From Streptomyces marispadix (GTDB taxonomy: Bacteria > Actinomycetota > Actinomycetes > Streptomycetales > Streptomycetaceae): 64,000 nt of DNA. The notes under the pieces were generated by a model. That model made no database searches and had not been told where the DNA came from. It worked only from the letters and a program-made list of their open reading frames with translations. The stretch is from NCBI RefSeq assembly GCF_022524345.1, contig NZ_JAKWJU010000002.1:6066001-6130000 (forward strand). Reading direction: 5' to 3'. How positions within the stretch are numbered: the first letter of the stretch is position 1; each line of letters starts with the position of its first letter. Of this stretch, positions 1 to 8,099 are shown piece after piece. The position numbers were made by a program, and so were the translations under genes.

Positions 1-794
1 GCGTCACCGGAAGAGCCGGAGACGTCACCGGACGACGAGGAACGCGGGGCGCGCTCCTCGGAGAACGCGCCCCGCAGCTCCTCCTTAAGCGACCGCTGGA
101 AAGCGGTCATCAGCGCCTGCACCACCATCGGCTGCATATGGGCCGACAGCGACTTCATCCGCTCGACCTGGTCCGGGTCCTCCTCCAGCGCCCGGTACGG
201 CGCCCACACCTCGTCCTTGAACAGGCGGCTCAGCTCACGTGCCGCCGCTCTCGCGTGCTCCAGCATCGCCTCACGCGCCGCGATGATCGTCTTCTGCGAC
301 AGCGGCACGTCCAGCAACCGCACCCCGAGGTGCAGCAGCGCGGGATCGACCAGGAAACGCTCCGGGTCGCCGGTGGTCTCCAGCACGCCCATCGCCGTGA
401 GCCGCTCCAGATCGTCGCCGGTCAGCTCGCGGCCGACCCGCCGCTCCAGTTCCTCACGTCCCGCCTCGTCGACGGTGTCGGGCATCCAGGACGCCACCAT
501 GGCGCGGTGGATGGCCAGATCGTGCGGGTCGGTGTCCTCCGGGAGGCGCCGCAGATAGCGCTCGATCGCCGCCAGCGTCATGCCCTGGTTCTGCAACTCC
601 TCGATCAGCGCCAGCCGGGACAGATGCGCCGGGCCGTAGCGGCCGACCCTGCGCGGGCCGATCGCGGGCGGAGGCAGCAGGCCGCGGGTGCTGTAGAAGC
701 GGATCGTACGGACCGTCACGCCCGCCCGCGCGGCGAGCTCGTCCACGGTCAGGCTCTCCATGCCGCCCTGGCCGTTCGGCTGCTGCTGCTCCAT
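1..794 (-). CDS. MerR-family transcriptional regulator (3' end outside window)
   Basis: A DNA-binding regulator read leftward and cut by the window edge; 264 codons are present. Residues about 15-82 form a MerR winged helix with the diagnostic run VRTIRFYSTRGLLPP. A long helical region follows and then a Ser/Gly-rich end. No clustered cysteines are visible, so a metal sensor is unlikely and the ligand is unknown. The ATG at 794 has AGGAG eight bases upstream. It is divergent from the acyl-CoA ligase across 161 bp, and MerR proteins often control such a neighbour, so I infer local control of fatty-acid activation. Confidence 0.88.
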   Translation of the reverse strand, partial: MEQQQPNGQGGMESLTVDELAARAGVTVRTIRFYSTRGLLPPPAIGPRRVGRYGPAHLSRLALIEELQNQGMTLAAIERYLRRLPEDTDPHDLAIHRAMVASWMPDTVDEAGREELERRVGRELTGDDLERLTAMGVLETTGDPERFLVDPALLHLGVRLLDVPLSQKTIIAAREAMLEHARAAARELSRLFKDEVWAPYRALEEDPDQVERMKSLSAHMQPMVVQALMTAFQRSLKEELRGAFSEERAPRSSSSGDVSGSSGD

Positions 795-833
795 GCGCGT
801 TTCTCCTGACACCGTCCGGTCGAACTACGTTCA

Positions 834-846
834 ACAGTATTGCTGT
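834..846. promoter_or_regulatory. Candidate operator between merR and the ligase
   Basis: An inverted repeat ACAG-TATTG-CTGT lies in the divergent gap 40 bases in front of the MerR start. MerR proteins bind dyads between promoter elements, so this is a plausible site, but the arms are only 4 bp and chance is not excluded. Confidence 0.3.
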
Positions 847-955
847 CTCACTGGGCATGTACTGCAATGCCCCCGTAGGGGATCTCTCCAGCACACATGG
901 GCCCGCCTCACCGGCCCCTGAACGGCAAGGCCGTGCATGCACACCGGAGGCTGTT

Positions 956-2899
956 TTGAACACGACCCTTCGACTTCCCGCCACGGATACGGCCCGACTC
1001 ACCGTCCCCGAACTGCTGTCGCGCAACGCCGAGGACCACGGAGACCTGCCCGCCCTGTCCTGGAAGGAGAACGCCGACACCGGCCGAGCCCGCTGGACCA
1101 CGCTGACCTGGGCCGAGGTCCGCGAACGCACCGCACGGCTCGCCGCCGGACTCGCCGACCTGGGCGCCCGCCGCGGCGACCTGGTGCTGATGATGATGGG
1201 CAACCGCCCCGAGCACTGGCTCACCGACCTCGCACTCATGCACCTCGGAGCCGTCCCCGTCTCCGTCTACGCCACCGCCGCCCCCGAACAGGTCGCCCAC
1301 ATCGTCGAACACAGCCGCGCCAGGCTCGCCGTCGTCGAAGGAGCGGCCGAGGCGGCGCTGTGGCAGCCGCTCGTGGAACACCTCGTGGTGGCCGAACCCG
1401 GCGCCGCCGCCGGGCACACGGCCTGGACCGAGCTGGAACGCCCCTACGACCAGGACCAGTTCGAGCGCACATGGCGTGCCGTGCGCGCCGAGGACCCCGT
1501 CACCGTCGTCTACACCTCCGGCACCACCGGCGACCCCAAGGGCGTCGTCGTCTCCCATCGCAACGTCGTCGTCAACGCCCTCGCCCTCGACGAGGTCGTC
1601 GAACTCCCCGCCCACGTCGAGCACATCTGCTACCTGCCTTTCGCGCACATCGCCGAGCGGATGCTCGGCATCTATCTGCCGCTCTACCGCGCCTCGCACG
1701 TCTATCTGTGCGCCGACCCGGCCCAAGTGGCCGCGACGGCACAGGAGTTGCACCCCGCGCAGTTCTTCGGCGTGCCACGCGTATGGGAGAAGCTCGCCGC
1801 GTCCGTACGGGCGGCCCTCACACGGCTTCCCGAGGAGCAGCGGCGGGCCGTCGAGGAGGCCGGGGACGTCGCCCGCGAGTACGTCCGCCACCGCGAACGA
1901 GGCGAGGAGGTGCCCGAGAGCCTCGCGTCGGCCTACGAGCGTGCCAGGCGGGAGGTGCTTCAGCCGCTGCTGGCCCTCGCGGGCTTCGACCGGCTGGTGT
2001 GGACGGGCAGCGCGTCCGCGCCGATGCCGCAGGAAGTGGTCCGGTTCTGGGCCGGGTTCGGCATTGTGATCATGGACGCCTGGGGTCTGACGGAGACGGC
2101 GGGCGCCGCCACCGCCAACGGCCCCGGAGCGTTCCGGCTGGGCTCCGTCGGCAGGCCCGTCGACGGCGTCGAACTGCGTACCGCCGAGGACGGTGAGATC
2201 GAGGTGCGCGGCCCCACCGTCTTCGAGGGCTATCTGCGCGCCGACGGCACGGTGGAGCCCGCCGTCGACGACGAGGGCTGGTTCGCCACCGGCGACATCG
2301 GACGCATCGACGACGACGGCTTCCTGTGGGTCACCGACCGCAAGAAGGAGATGATCGTGACCTCGACCGGAGTGAACGTCTCACCAGCGCTCGTCGAGAA
2401 CACCCTCAAGGAACACCCGCTCGTTGGGCAGGCGTTCGTACACGGCGACGGCCGGTCCTACCTGGTGGCGCTGCTCGTGCTGGACGGCGAGACGGCACCC
2501 GCATGGGCGGCAGCCAACGGCATCGACGACGGCGCCGATCCCGCGCGGCTGGCCGCCCTTCCCGAGGTGCTGGCGGAGACCGACCGCGCCGTGGCGGCGG
2601 CCAACGCGCGCCTCAGCCGCACGGAGCAGGTCAAGAGGTACCGGCTGCTCGGCGAGGAATGGGCGCCCGGCACAGGCGAGTTGACGCCGTCGCTGAAGCT
2701 GCGCCGCAGCGTGGTGAGGGAGAAGTACGGGCATCTCGTCGAGGAGCTGTACGAGGGAGGCGGGCGCACGCCCGCCGACGGTGCCTCAGCCTCAGGCGGT
2801 GCCTCGGACCGCACTGCCGACGGCCCCGCGGACAACCTCACGGAAGGCCCCACGAAGGGCCCCGCGGACGGCGCGGATGGCAGCGACGCCGCGGACTGA
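956..2899 (+). CDS. AMP-dependent synthetase, long-chain fatty acid-CoA ligase
   Basis: Activates a carboxylic acid, probably a long-chain fatty acid, to acyl-AMP and then acyl-CoA in the cytoplasm. The adenylate-forming signature YTSGTTGDPKG starts near residue 186, a WGLTET run follows near 378, and the C-terminal hinge region TDRKKEMIV is near 461. The best start is TTG at 956, because GGAGG ends five bases before it; the upstream ATG at 857 lacks a ribosome site. The result is 647 residues, a usual size for FadD15-type ligases. The last 30 or so residues are Gly/Ala/Asp/Pro-rich and look disordered. It is divergent from merR. Chain length specificity cannot be read from the sequence. Confidence 0.88.
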   Translation: MNTTLRLPATDTARLTVPELLSRNAEDHGDLPALSWKENADTGRARWTTLTWAEVRERTARLAAGLADLGARRGDLVLMMMGNRPEHWLTDLALMHLGAVPVSVYATAAPEQVAHIVEHSRARLAVVEGAAEAALWQPLVEHLVVAEPGAAAGHTAWTELERPYDQDQFERTWRAVRAEDPVTVVYTSGTTGDPKGVVVSHRNVVVNALALDEVVELPAHVEHICYLPFAHIAERMLGIYLPLYRASHVYLCADPAQVAATAQELHPAQFFGVPRVWEKLAASVRAALTRLPEEQRRAVEEAGDVAREYVRHRERGEEVPESLASAYERARREVLQPLLALAGFDRLVWTGSASAPMPQEVVRFWAGFGIVIMDAWGLTETAGAATANGPGAFRLGSVGRPVDGVELRTAEDGEIEVRGPTVFEGYLRADGTVEPAVDDEGWFATGDIGRIDDDGFLWVTDRKKEMIVTSTGVNVSPALVENTLKEHPLVGQAFVHGDGRSYLVALLVLDGETAPAWAAANGIDDGADPARLAALPEVLAETDRAVAAANARLSRTEQVKRYRLLGEEWAPGTGELTPSLKLRRSVVREKYGHLVEELYEGGGRTPADGASASGGASDRTADGPADNLTEGPTKGPADGADGSDAAD

Positions 2900-2908
2900 C
2901 CGCGTCGA

Positions 2909-2996
2909 ACCGGCAGGGCCGCACCGGCAGGACGACCGGAGGGGGCGACCGGCAGGGACGACCGGCAGGGCTGAACCAGCAGTGCCGGACCGGCCG
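2909..2996. repeat. Degenerate 13-bp tandem repeat
   Basis: Six to seven imperfect copies of a unit close to ACCGGCAGGGACG follow the ligase stop in the gap between two convergent genes. It looks like slippage-derived spacer DNA. Confidence 0.55.
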
Positions 2997-3011
2997 TTGA
3001 CGACCCGGGGA

Positions 3012-3035
3012 GGGCCCGGCACGCAGCCGGGGCCC
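3012..3035. terminator. Hairpin between convergent genes
   Basis: GGGCCCGGC pairs with GCCGGGGCCC around a 5-nt loop with one bulged G. It lies just past the P450 stop and 112 bp past the ligase stop, so it could end both transcripts. There is no T run, which is normal in Streptomyces. Confidence 0.5.
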
Positions 3036-3040
3036 GCACC

Positions 3041-4360
3041 TCACCGGCTGCGGCCCACCGCCGACGTCGGCGTGAAGGTCACCGGCAGCGATTCGAGCCC
3101 GCGCAGGAAAGGGGAGGGGCGCCACACCAACTCGCCCTCCCCGACGGCCAGATCGACGTCCGGCAGCCGGTCCAGCAGCACCTCGATGCCCGTACGGGCG
3201 ATGCCCTCGGCGATCTCCTGCGCCGGATAGGGGCAGCGGTGCGAGCCGTGCCCGAAGGAGAAGAACGCGCTGTTGCCGCCGGTGAAGGAGTGCTGGTCCG
3301 GACGGATCTGAGGATCGGCGTTGGCGGCGGCGAAGCTGAGGACGAGCAGATCCCCGGCCTGGATGCGCCTGCCGCCGAGCTGGGCGTCGCGCGTAGCCCA
3401 CCGCCCGGCGATGTTCTGCGTGGGGGTCTCCTCCCACAGCACCTCGTTCATCGCCTCACCGACACTCGCGCGGCCCCCCGCGAGGGAGGCGGCGAACCGG
3501 TCGTCGGTGAGCATCAGCCGCAGCGAGTTGCTGATCCAGTCTGCGGTCGGCTGATGGCCGGAGACGATGTTGACCATCATGTCCTCGAGGATCTCCTCCG
3601 AGGAGAACTCCGCCGAGTTGGGATGGGTCTGCATCCGCGTGGCCACGTCGCCCGCGGGCGCGATGGCGCGCGAGCGCAGCAGCGTCCCCATGGCCCGCTG
3701 GAGGTGCTGCCTGCCTTCGAGCGCGCCCTCGGCGCCGTCGACGACGGCGTTGATGCTCGGCACCAGCGCCGAGCCGTCGTCGTCGGTGAAGCCGAAGATG
3801 CGCGCGAGGACCAGCGCGGGCAGCTTCATGGCGTACTCGTCGATGAGATCGGCCTCGCCGCGTGAGCAGAAGCCGTCGATCAGCTCGTCGGCGTGCTGCT
3901 CGGAGTGCGTACGCAGCTCGAACGGGTCGACGCCGCGGAGGGCGTCGCCCACGAGCGCCGAGCGGCGCTCGTGCCGGTCGCCCACCTCGTAGAGGATCGA
4001 GGGCTGACGGCCCACCATCGGCATCAGCGGCCAGTCGTGCGGAATGCGGTCCCACATGTTCCAGACCGACGAATCGCGCGTGAACAGCGCGGGGTTGCCG
4101 GTGATCTGGTGCAGCTCGCGGTAGCCGAGGACCAGCCACGCGGGCACGTCGCCGATGAGCGTCACAGGAGCGATCGGCCCGTGCTTCTCCCGCATGTCGC
4201 GGTAGAGCTGCCCGCGGTCCCCGGAGATGAAGCCGGGTCCGAACATCGCGACGGCGTCGGGATGCGCGGGGGAGCCGGACGGCGGTGCGGTCCACCCGTC
4301 GTCCGGGCCGCCGTGCTCATGGGACTCGCCGGAGGAGGACTGCGGGTCGGACGTGGTCAC
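3041..4360 (-). CDS. Cytochrome P450 of conservon 1 (CYP157-like)
   Basis: A soluble haem monooxygenase fold. The haem-ligand loop FGHGSHRCP places Cys near residue 376. The K-helix motif that is ExxR in nearly all P450s reads EVLW here (Glu306, Trp309); as I recall, CYP157 proteins of Streptomyces show the same loss. The I-helix region reads IVSGHQPTAD. The usual Gly after the haem Cys is Pro. The GTG start overlaps the cvnD stop as GTGA, so it is translationally coupled as the last gene of the conservon. The length of 439 residues is normal. The substrate is unknown, and the family may not be an ordinary oxygenase. Confidence 0.9.
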   Translation of the reverse strand: MTTSDPQSSSGESHEHGGPDDGWTAPPSGSPAHPDAVAMFGPGFISGDRGQLYRDMREKHGPIAPVTLIGDVPAWLVLGYRELHQITGNPALFTRDSSVWNMWDRIPHDWPLMPMVGRQPSILYEVGDRHERRSALVGDALRGVDPFELRTHSEQHADELIDGFCSRGEADLIDEYAMKLPALVLARIFGFTDDDGSALVPSINAVVDGAEGALEGRQHLQRAMGTLLRSRAIAPAGDVATRMQTHPNSAEFSSEEILEDMMVNIVSGHQPTADWISNSLRLMLTDDRFAASLAGGRASVGEAMNEVLWEETPTQNIAGRWATRDAQLGGRRIQAGDLLVLSFAAANADPQIRPDQHSFTGGNSAFFSFGHGSHRCPYPAQEIAEGIARTGIEVLLDRLPDVDLAVGEGELVWRPSPFLRGLESLPVTFTPTSAVGRSR

Positions 4361-4974
4361 TTAGCGCGCTCCCGTGCGGAGGAGGACAGGGTGTACAGGT
4401 GGTCGACGAGCGTGATCAGCACTTCCTTGCTGGACTCACGGGAACGTGCGTCGCATTCGATGAGGGGGACGCTCTCCGGCAGATCCAGCGCCTCGCGTAC
4501 GTCCTCGGCGGAGTAGTGCGGTCCGCCGAAGTCGTTGCGCGCCACGATGAAGGGCATGCCGTGGTGTTCGAGACGGTCGATGGCGTACCAGGAGTCGGCG
4601 AGTCTGCGGGTGTCCACGAGGACCACCGCGCCGAGCGTGCCCGTGAAGAGCCGGTCCCACAGGAACCAGAAACGCTCCTGCCCCGGCGCTCCGAACAGAT
4701 AGAGCACCGTGCGCGCGTCGAGGCTGATGCGCCCGAAGTCGAAGGCGATCGTGGTCGTCGTCTTCGTGGGCACGTCGTCGGCGTCGTCGACGCCCTCGCC
4801 CGCCCGCGTCATCGTCTCCTCCGTGTTGAGCGGACGGATGTCGCTGACGGAGCGCACCATCGTCGTCTTGCCGACACCGAAGCCGCCGACGATGACGATC
4901 TTCAGTCCGTTGTCGGCGGTGCTGCGCAGCGGGGGGCGGGTTCCGGTCGTCAGGTCAGAGGTTGCGGAGTCCAA
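4357..4974 (-). CDS. cvnD: Conservon GTPase CvnD
   Basis: A small Ras-like/MglA-like GTP-binding protein of the conservon type (ATP/GTP-binding protein, DUF402-unrelated). The P-loop GGFGVGKTT is near residue 31, the FGAPGQERFWFLW switch-II region is near 95, and an N/D specificity patch follows (VARNDFGG). Conservon members A to D form a membrane-associated complex in which the GTPase is the output; this is known from S. coelicolor work on Cvn9. The gene starts 20 bases inside cvnC and ends in the P450 start. It has 205 residues, the usual size. Confidence 0.92.
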   Translation of the reverse strand: MDSATSDLTTGTRPPLRSTADNGLKIVIVGGFGVGKTTMVRSVSDIRPLNTEETMTRAGEGVDDADDVPTKTTTTIAFDFGRISLDARTVLYLFGAPGQERFWFLWDRLFTGTLGAVVLVDTRRLADSWYAIDRLEHHGMPFIVARNDFGGPHYSAEDVREALDLPESVPLIECDARSRESSKEVLITLVDHLYTLSSSARERAK

Positions 4975-5311
4975 CGAGCACCTGCTTCAGGATTTCTGGA
5001 TCGGGAAGTTGATCCGCGGCCGAGGCCGTACGCGGATGCCGGGCGGTGATCCGGCCTGCTGCATGCAGGTCGCCGAGCAGGATCCGCACGATGCTCACCG
5101 GCAGCCCGAGATCCGAGGCGATCTCGACGACTGCCGTGGGCGAGCGGCAGATCCGCAGGATGGAGGCGTGCTCGGACTGCATCCCGGGGGTCGGCCCGGA
5201 CTCGCTGACCACCAGCGTCACCAGGTCGAAGGCGTCGGTGCCGGACCGGCTGCGCCCGCCCGTGACGGTGTACAGACGGTCCGGGTCGTCGTCCCGGCCC
5301 GGCCGTTTCAT
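4955..5311 (-). CDS. cvnC: Conservon DUF742 protein CvnC
   Basis: A DUF742 protein of 118 residues, found almost only in conservons. It begins with a run typical of the family (KRPGRDDDPDRLYTVTGGR) and has a small winged-helix-like core (SPTAVVEIASDLGLPVSIVR) ending in PDPEILKQVLVGLRNL. Its exact job is not known; it interacts with the A, B and D members in the characterised system. ATGA overlap with cvnB upstream and a 20-base overlap with cvnD downstream imply one translationally coupled operon. Confidence 0.9.
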   Translation of the reverse strand: MKRPGRDDDPDRLYTVTGGRSRSGTDAFDLVTLVVSESGPTPGMQSEHASILRICRSPTAVVEIASDLGLPVSIVRILLGDLHAAGRITARHPRTASAADQLPDPEILKQVLVGLRNL

Positions 5312-5724
5312 GCGGGGTCTCTGGTCTCGTCCTGCTGCCTGGGCGGAGTGGTGAGGTACTCGCTCAGCTGCTCGACGAGTTCGTTCATGTTGTGGCCGAT
5401 GAGGCCGACGTCCGAGTCCTCACTGGCGACGACGGCGAGATGCGCGCCGGAGCCGGCCTCCACGACGAAGAGGATGCCGCCGTAGAACTCGGCCATCGCC
5501 TGGCGCACGCCTCCGCTGCCGTTGCCGAACTCCACGGACGCGCCGTGAGAGAGGCTCTGGATGCCCGCGGAGATGGCGGCGAGCTGGTCGGCCTGGTCCA
5601 TGTCCAGCTCGGAGGAGCTGCACAACTTGAGTCCGTCGCGGGAGAGTACGAGGGCGTGGCGTGCCCCCGGTGTCCGCCGCAGCAGACTCTCCAGCAGCCA
5701 GTCGAGTTTGCCGTCAGTGATCAT
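5308..5724 (-). CDS. cvnB: Conservon roadblock/LC7 protein CvnB
   Basis: A roadblock/LC7-fold protein of 138 residues. It starts LDWLLESLLRRTPGARHALVLSRDG and ends in the helix GHNMNELVEQLSEYLTT. Roadblock proteins act as regulators or partners of small GTPases, here CvnD. The start at 5724 overlaps the cvnA stop as ATGA. Much longer readings of this frame run through cvnA in a wrong frame and can be ignored. It is a useful reference for the broken second copy at 50.3 kb, which has the same repaired length. Confidence 0.92.
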   Translation of the reverse strand: MITDGKLDWLLESLLRRTPGARHALVLSRDGLKLCSSSELDMDQADQLAAISAGIQSLSHGASVEFGNGSGGVRQAMAEFYGGILFVVEAGSGAHLAVVASEDSDVGLIGHNMNELVEQLSEYLTTPPRQQDETRDPA

Positions 5725-7523
5725 TCGCTGTTGTCCTCCGGGCGGGACGAGGAGGGGGAGGGTGACACGGAAGAGGATGTGCCGTCGGGGTCGTCGGGTT
5801 TCTGGTCCGCGGCGGCCGAACCGCCCTGCACGGCACGGCGGAAGGCGCCGAACCGCGAACCCGACTGCTCGGCCGACCTCGCCGGCTCGGCCCTCTTGTC
5901 CTGGTCGGACGACGCGCTGCGCTGCTGTGCCGCGGCGAGCGTCTGCCCGCGCCGCCGCTTGGGCAGGCCGCTGGGACCGGTCTCCGTGGCCGAGGCGTGC
6001 TCCGGGGAGGGCTCGCCGGAGCCTCCCGCAGCGGAACCGCCGGAGACGTCCGCGGCCTTGCCCGTCTCCTCGCTCGACGAGGCGGCCTCCGGGCGCCTGC
6101 GCCGTGGCAGGCCGCCGGCCGGCTGCGAATCGCCGCCGGACGAGCCGGAGTCGGCACCGGTGCGGCCGACGGGCTCGGAGGGCCGCGGCCCGGAAGGGGC
6201 GCCGGGCGAACGCGTCCCCGAGCCTGCCCCGGGCCCCCTGGACTGCGACGGGAACGGCGTCGGCGCCGACGACAGCGCCGCAGACGAGGACGACGCAGAC
6301 GACGCAGGCGACGCAGACGTCGACGACAGGGAGGACGACGGAGCGGTGCTCTCGGCGTCCCGCTTCGGCGCCTGCGTGATCAGCGTCTGCGGGATCATCA
6401 GCAGCACCCCGGTGCCTCCGTGCGCGGAGGGCCGGAAGGAGACCGACAGGTTGTGCTTGTGCGCCAGGCGCCCCACGACGGCGAGCCCGAGGCGCGTACC
6501 GGAGAGGTTCGTCAGGTCCAGCGACTCCGAGGAGACCGCCTGCTGGGCGCGTTCCAGGGCGACTTCGCCCATGGTGAGCCCGCCGTCCTCGACGGTGATG
6601 ATGACCCCGGCGGACGCCTCCTCGACGTAGACGTGCACCTCGGACGTCGGCGGTGAGAAGTTCGCGGCGTTGTCCATGAGTTCGGCGAGCGCGTGCATCA
6701 CGCCCTCCGCGGCGTGACCGGCCACGGCCAGTTCGCACGAGGAGTGCAGCCGGATGCGCTGATAGCCGCTGATGCGTCCCATCGCGCCGCGCAGGATGCT
6801 CTCCATGACGATGGGCTTGGCCCAGCGCCGCCCGGTACGTGCGCCGGTCAGCACGGCGATCGAGTCGGCGAGGCGTCCCGTCTGCGCCGTGCGGTGGTCC
6901 AAGTGCAGCAGATCCCCGAGCACTTCCTCATCCGAGTACTTGTGCTCCATCTCCCGCAGGTCGGCCGCCATGCTCGTGGCCAGCGCCTGTACGCGGCCCG
7001 CGGCGTTGGCGCACGCGGCCATCGCGGCGGCGCGCATTCCCTCGCCGCGGTGGACCTCGTTGGCCAGGGAGTGCAGTACGCGCTGGTGTGTGCTGTTGGC
7101 GACCGTCGGAACGGCGGCCAGCGCCGTCTGCGCGGAGGCCCCGGAGCGGAGCCGTTCCACCAGGATCGGGACGATGACGTCCGCGAAGTGCGAAGCGACC
7201 GCGCGCTCGGCGTCGGCCTCGTCGTTCTGCCGCGCGATCACCGCGCGCAGCCCGCGCGCCACGAGGATTCCGCGGGTCGCCAGCGCGACGGCGACGCTCA
7301 GCAGCACGGCGGCCGAACCGCTGCCCCAGGCGATTCCCGGACGTATGGACTGCGGCGCGGCATAGACCGCGGCCAGGCACGCCGGGCCCGTGACGAGCAC
7401 CGCTATCAGCAGGGCGAGCGCGGTTCCCGTGCCCGTTCTCGGCTTGGCCGGCGGCTGCTCGGAGCCGGGAGCCGCGGCGCCTGCGGCGGAGCGTTTGGGC
7501 GGTGGAGAGGTCTCGGGGGTCAT
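5721..7523 (-). CDS. cvnA: Conservon sensor histidine kinase-like protein CvnA
   Basis: A membrane histidine-kinase-like protein heading conservon 1 (600 residues). Two hydrophobic segments lie near residues 33-52 and 60-80, with almost no extracellular loop, so it lacks the large nitrate-sensing domain of many relatives. A helical dimerisation region precedes the HATPase domain (LMDNAANFSPPTSEVHV, N-box, and LGLAVVGRLAHKHNL). From about residue 395 the chain is disordered, rich in Ser/Pro/Gly, and carries GLPRRRRPE and GLPKRRRGQ. The ATG at 7523 is preferred over the TTG one codon earlier. Autokinase activity is uncertain in this family. Confidence 0.9.
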   Translation of the reverse strand: MTPETSPPPKRSAAGAAAPGSEQPPAKPRTGTGTALALLIAVLVTGPACLAAVYAAPQSIRPGIAWGSGSAAVLLSVAVALATRGILVARGLRAVIARQNDEADAERAVASHFADVIVPILVERLRSGASAQTALAAVPTVANSTHQRVLHSLANEVHRGEGMRAAAMAACANAAGRVQALATSMAADLREMEHKYSDEEVLGDLLHLDHRTAQTGRLADSIAVLTGARTGRRWAKPIVMESILRGAMGRISGYQRIRLHSSCELAVAGHAAEGVMHALAELMDNAANFSPPTSEVHVYVEEASAGVIITVEDGGLTMGEVALERAQQAVSSESLDLTNLSGTRLGLAVVGRLAHKHNLSVSFRPSAHGGTGVLLMIPQTLITQAPKRDAESTAPSSSLSSTSASPASSASSSSAALSSAPTPFPSQSRGPGAGSGTRSPGAPSGPRPSEPVGRTGADSGSSGGDSQPAGGLPRRRRPEAASSSEETGKAADVSGGSAAGGSGEPSPEHASATETGPSGLPKRRRGQTLAAAQQRSASSDQDKRAEPARSAEQSGSRFGAFRRAVQGGSAAADQKPDDPDGTSSSVSPSPSSSRPEDNSE

Positions 7524-8099
7524 CAATCAGGGTCCTTGTGGACAGGTCCGGGCAGGGAGGGTATGAGCCGCGACAGTCCGTTCAGCGCCGCACCAATATA
7601 GGGGAGTCGGCGATCATTTAAAGTCGCAGGCCGAAAACATCTGATCAATCGCTCACCTACGTCCGGCCGTTCAGATCCTCGGGGTGCGCAGGACGGACGT
7701 CCGTGGCCGAAAGTGGCGCATGTGACGACCCGTTGGATCTCATCCGCGCCGCCGCAGACCGCGGAGACCGCCGGGACCACTGCTGCACGTACTGCCGTTC
7801 CATGTCGTATTCCGTCGAATAGCCGAAAACGCCCGCTGCGGCAAGCCTCACGGGAGCGTACGCGGCCGGTTCCGCCCCTCAGTCTGGCCATGGAAGCCTT
7901 CCGTGGGAAGGCCTTGTCAGGTTCCGCTCTGCCCGGCCGTCCCCTCCGTACGCAGCGGCCATCCGCTTTCCGCCGCCGTGGCCGGATCGGTTCGCGGAGG
8001 GCGCGATGTCCGAAGACGACCGGCGGTCGGACCGGCGCCGGCCGTGCACGGAGAGCACCGTCGAAGGGTGGCAGGCGTCGGCGATCCGCCGGGAGCATC
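7524..8099. other. Divergent intergenic region, 576 bp
   Basis: The gap separates cvnA from the MpaB-type oxygenase. Apart from the possible cvnA promoter it holds a short hairpin (GCCTTCC-GTG-GGAAGGC at 7896-7912). Open frames here show no family resemblance and no ribosome sites, so I call no gene. Confidence 0.5.
7595..7622 (-). promoter_or_regulatory. Possible cvnA promoter
   Basis: Reading leftward, TTTAAA and TATATT are separated by 16 bases in the only AT-rich stretch upstream of cvnA, about 70-100 bases before its start. The -10 match is fair and the -35 match is poor, so this is a suggestion only. Confidence 0.3.

Noticed and set aside
5308..6738. A 476-codon reading that would extend CvnB far upstream
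   Set aside because: The first 340 residues are a wrong-frame reading of cvnA; the true start is the ATGA at 5724.
7713..8099. An N-terminal extension of the MpaB-type oxygenase
   Set aside because: Arg/Ser/Pro-rich without resemblance to the family; ATG 8100 has its own ribosome site.
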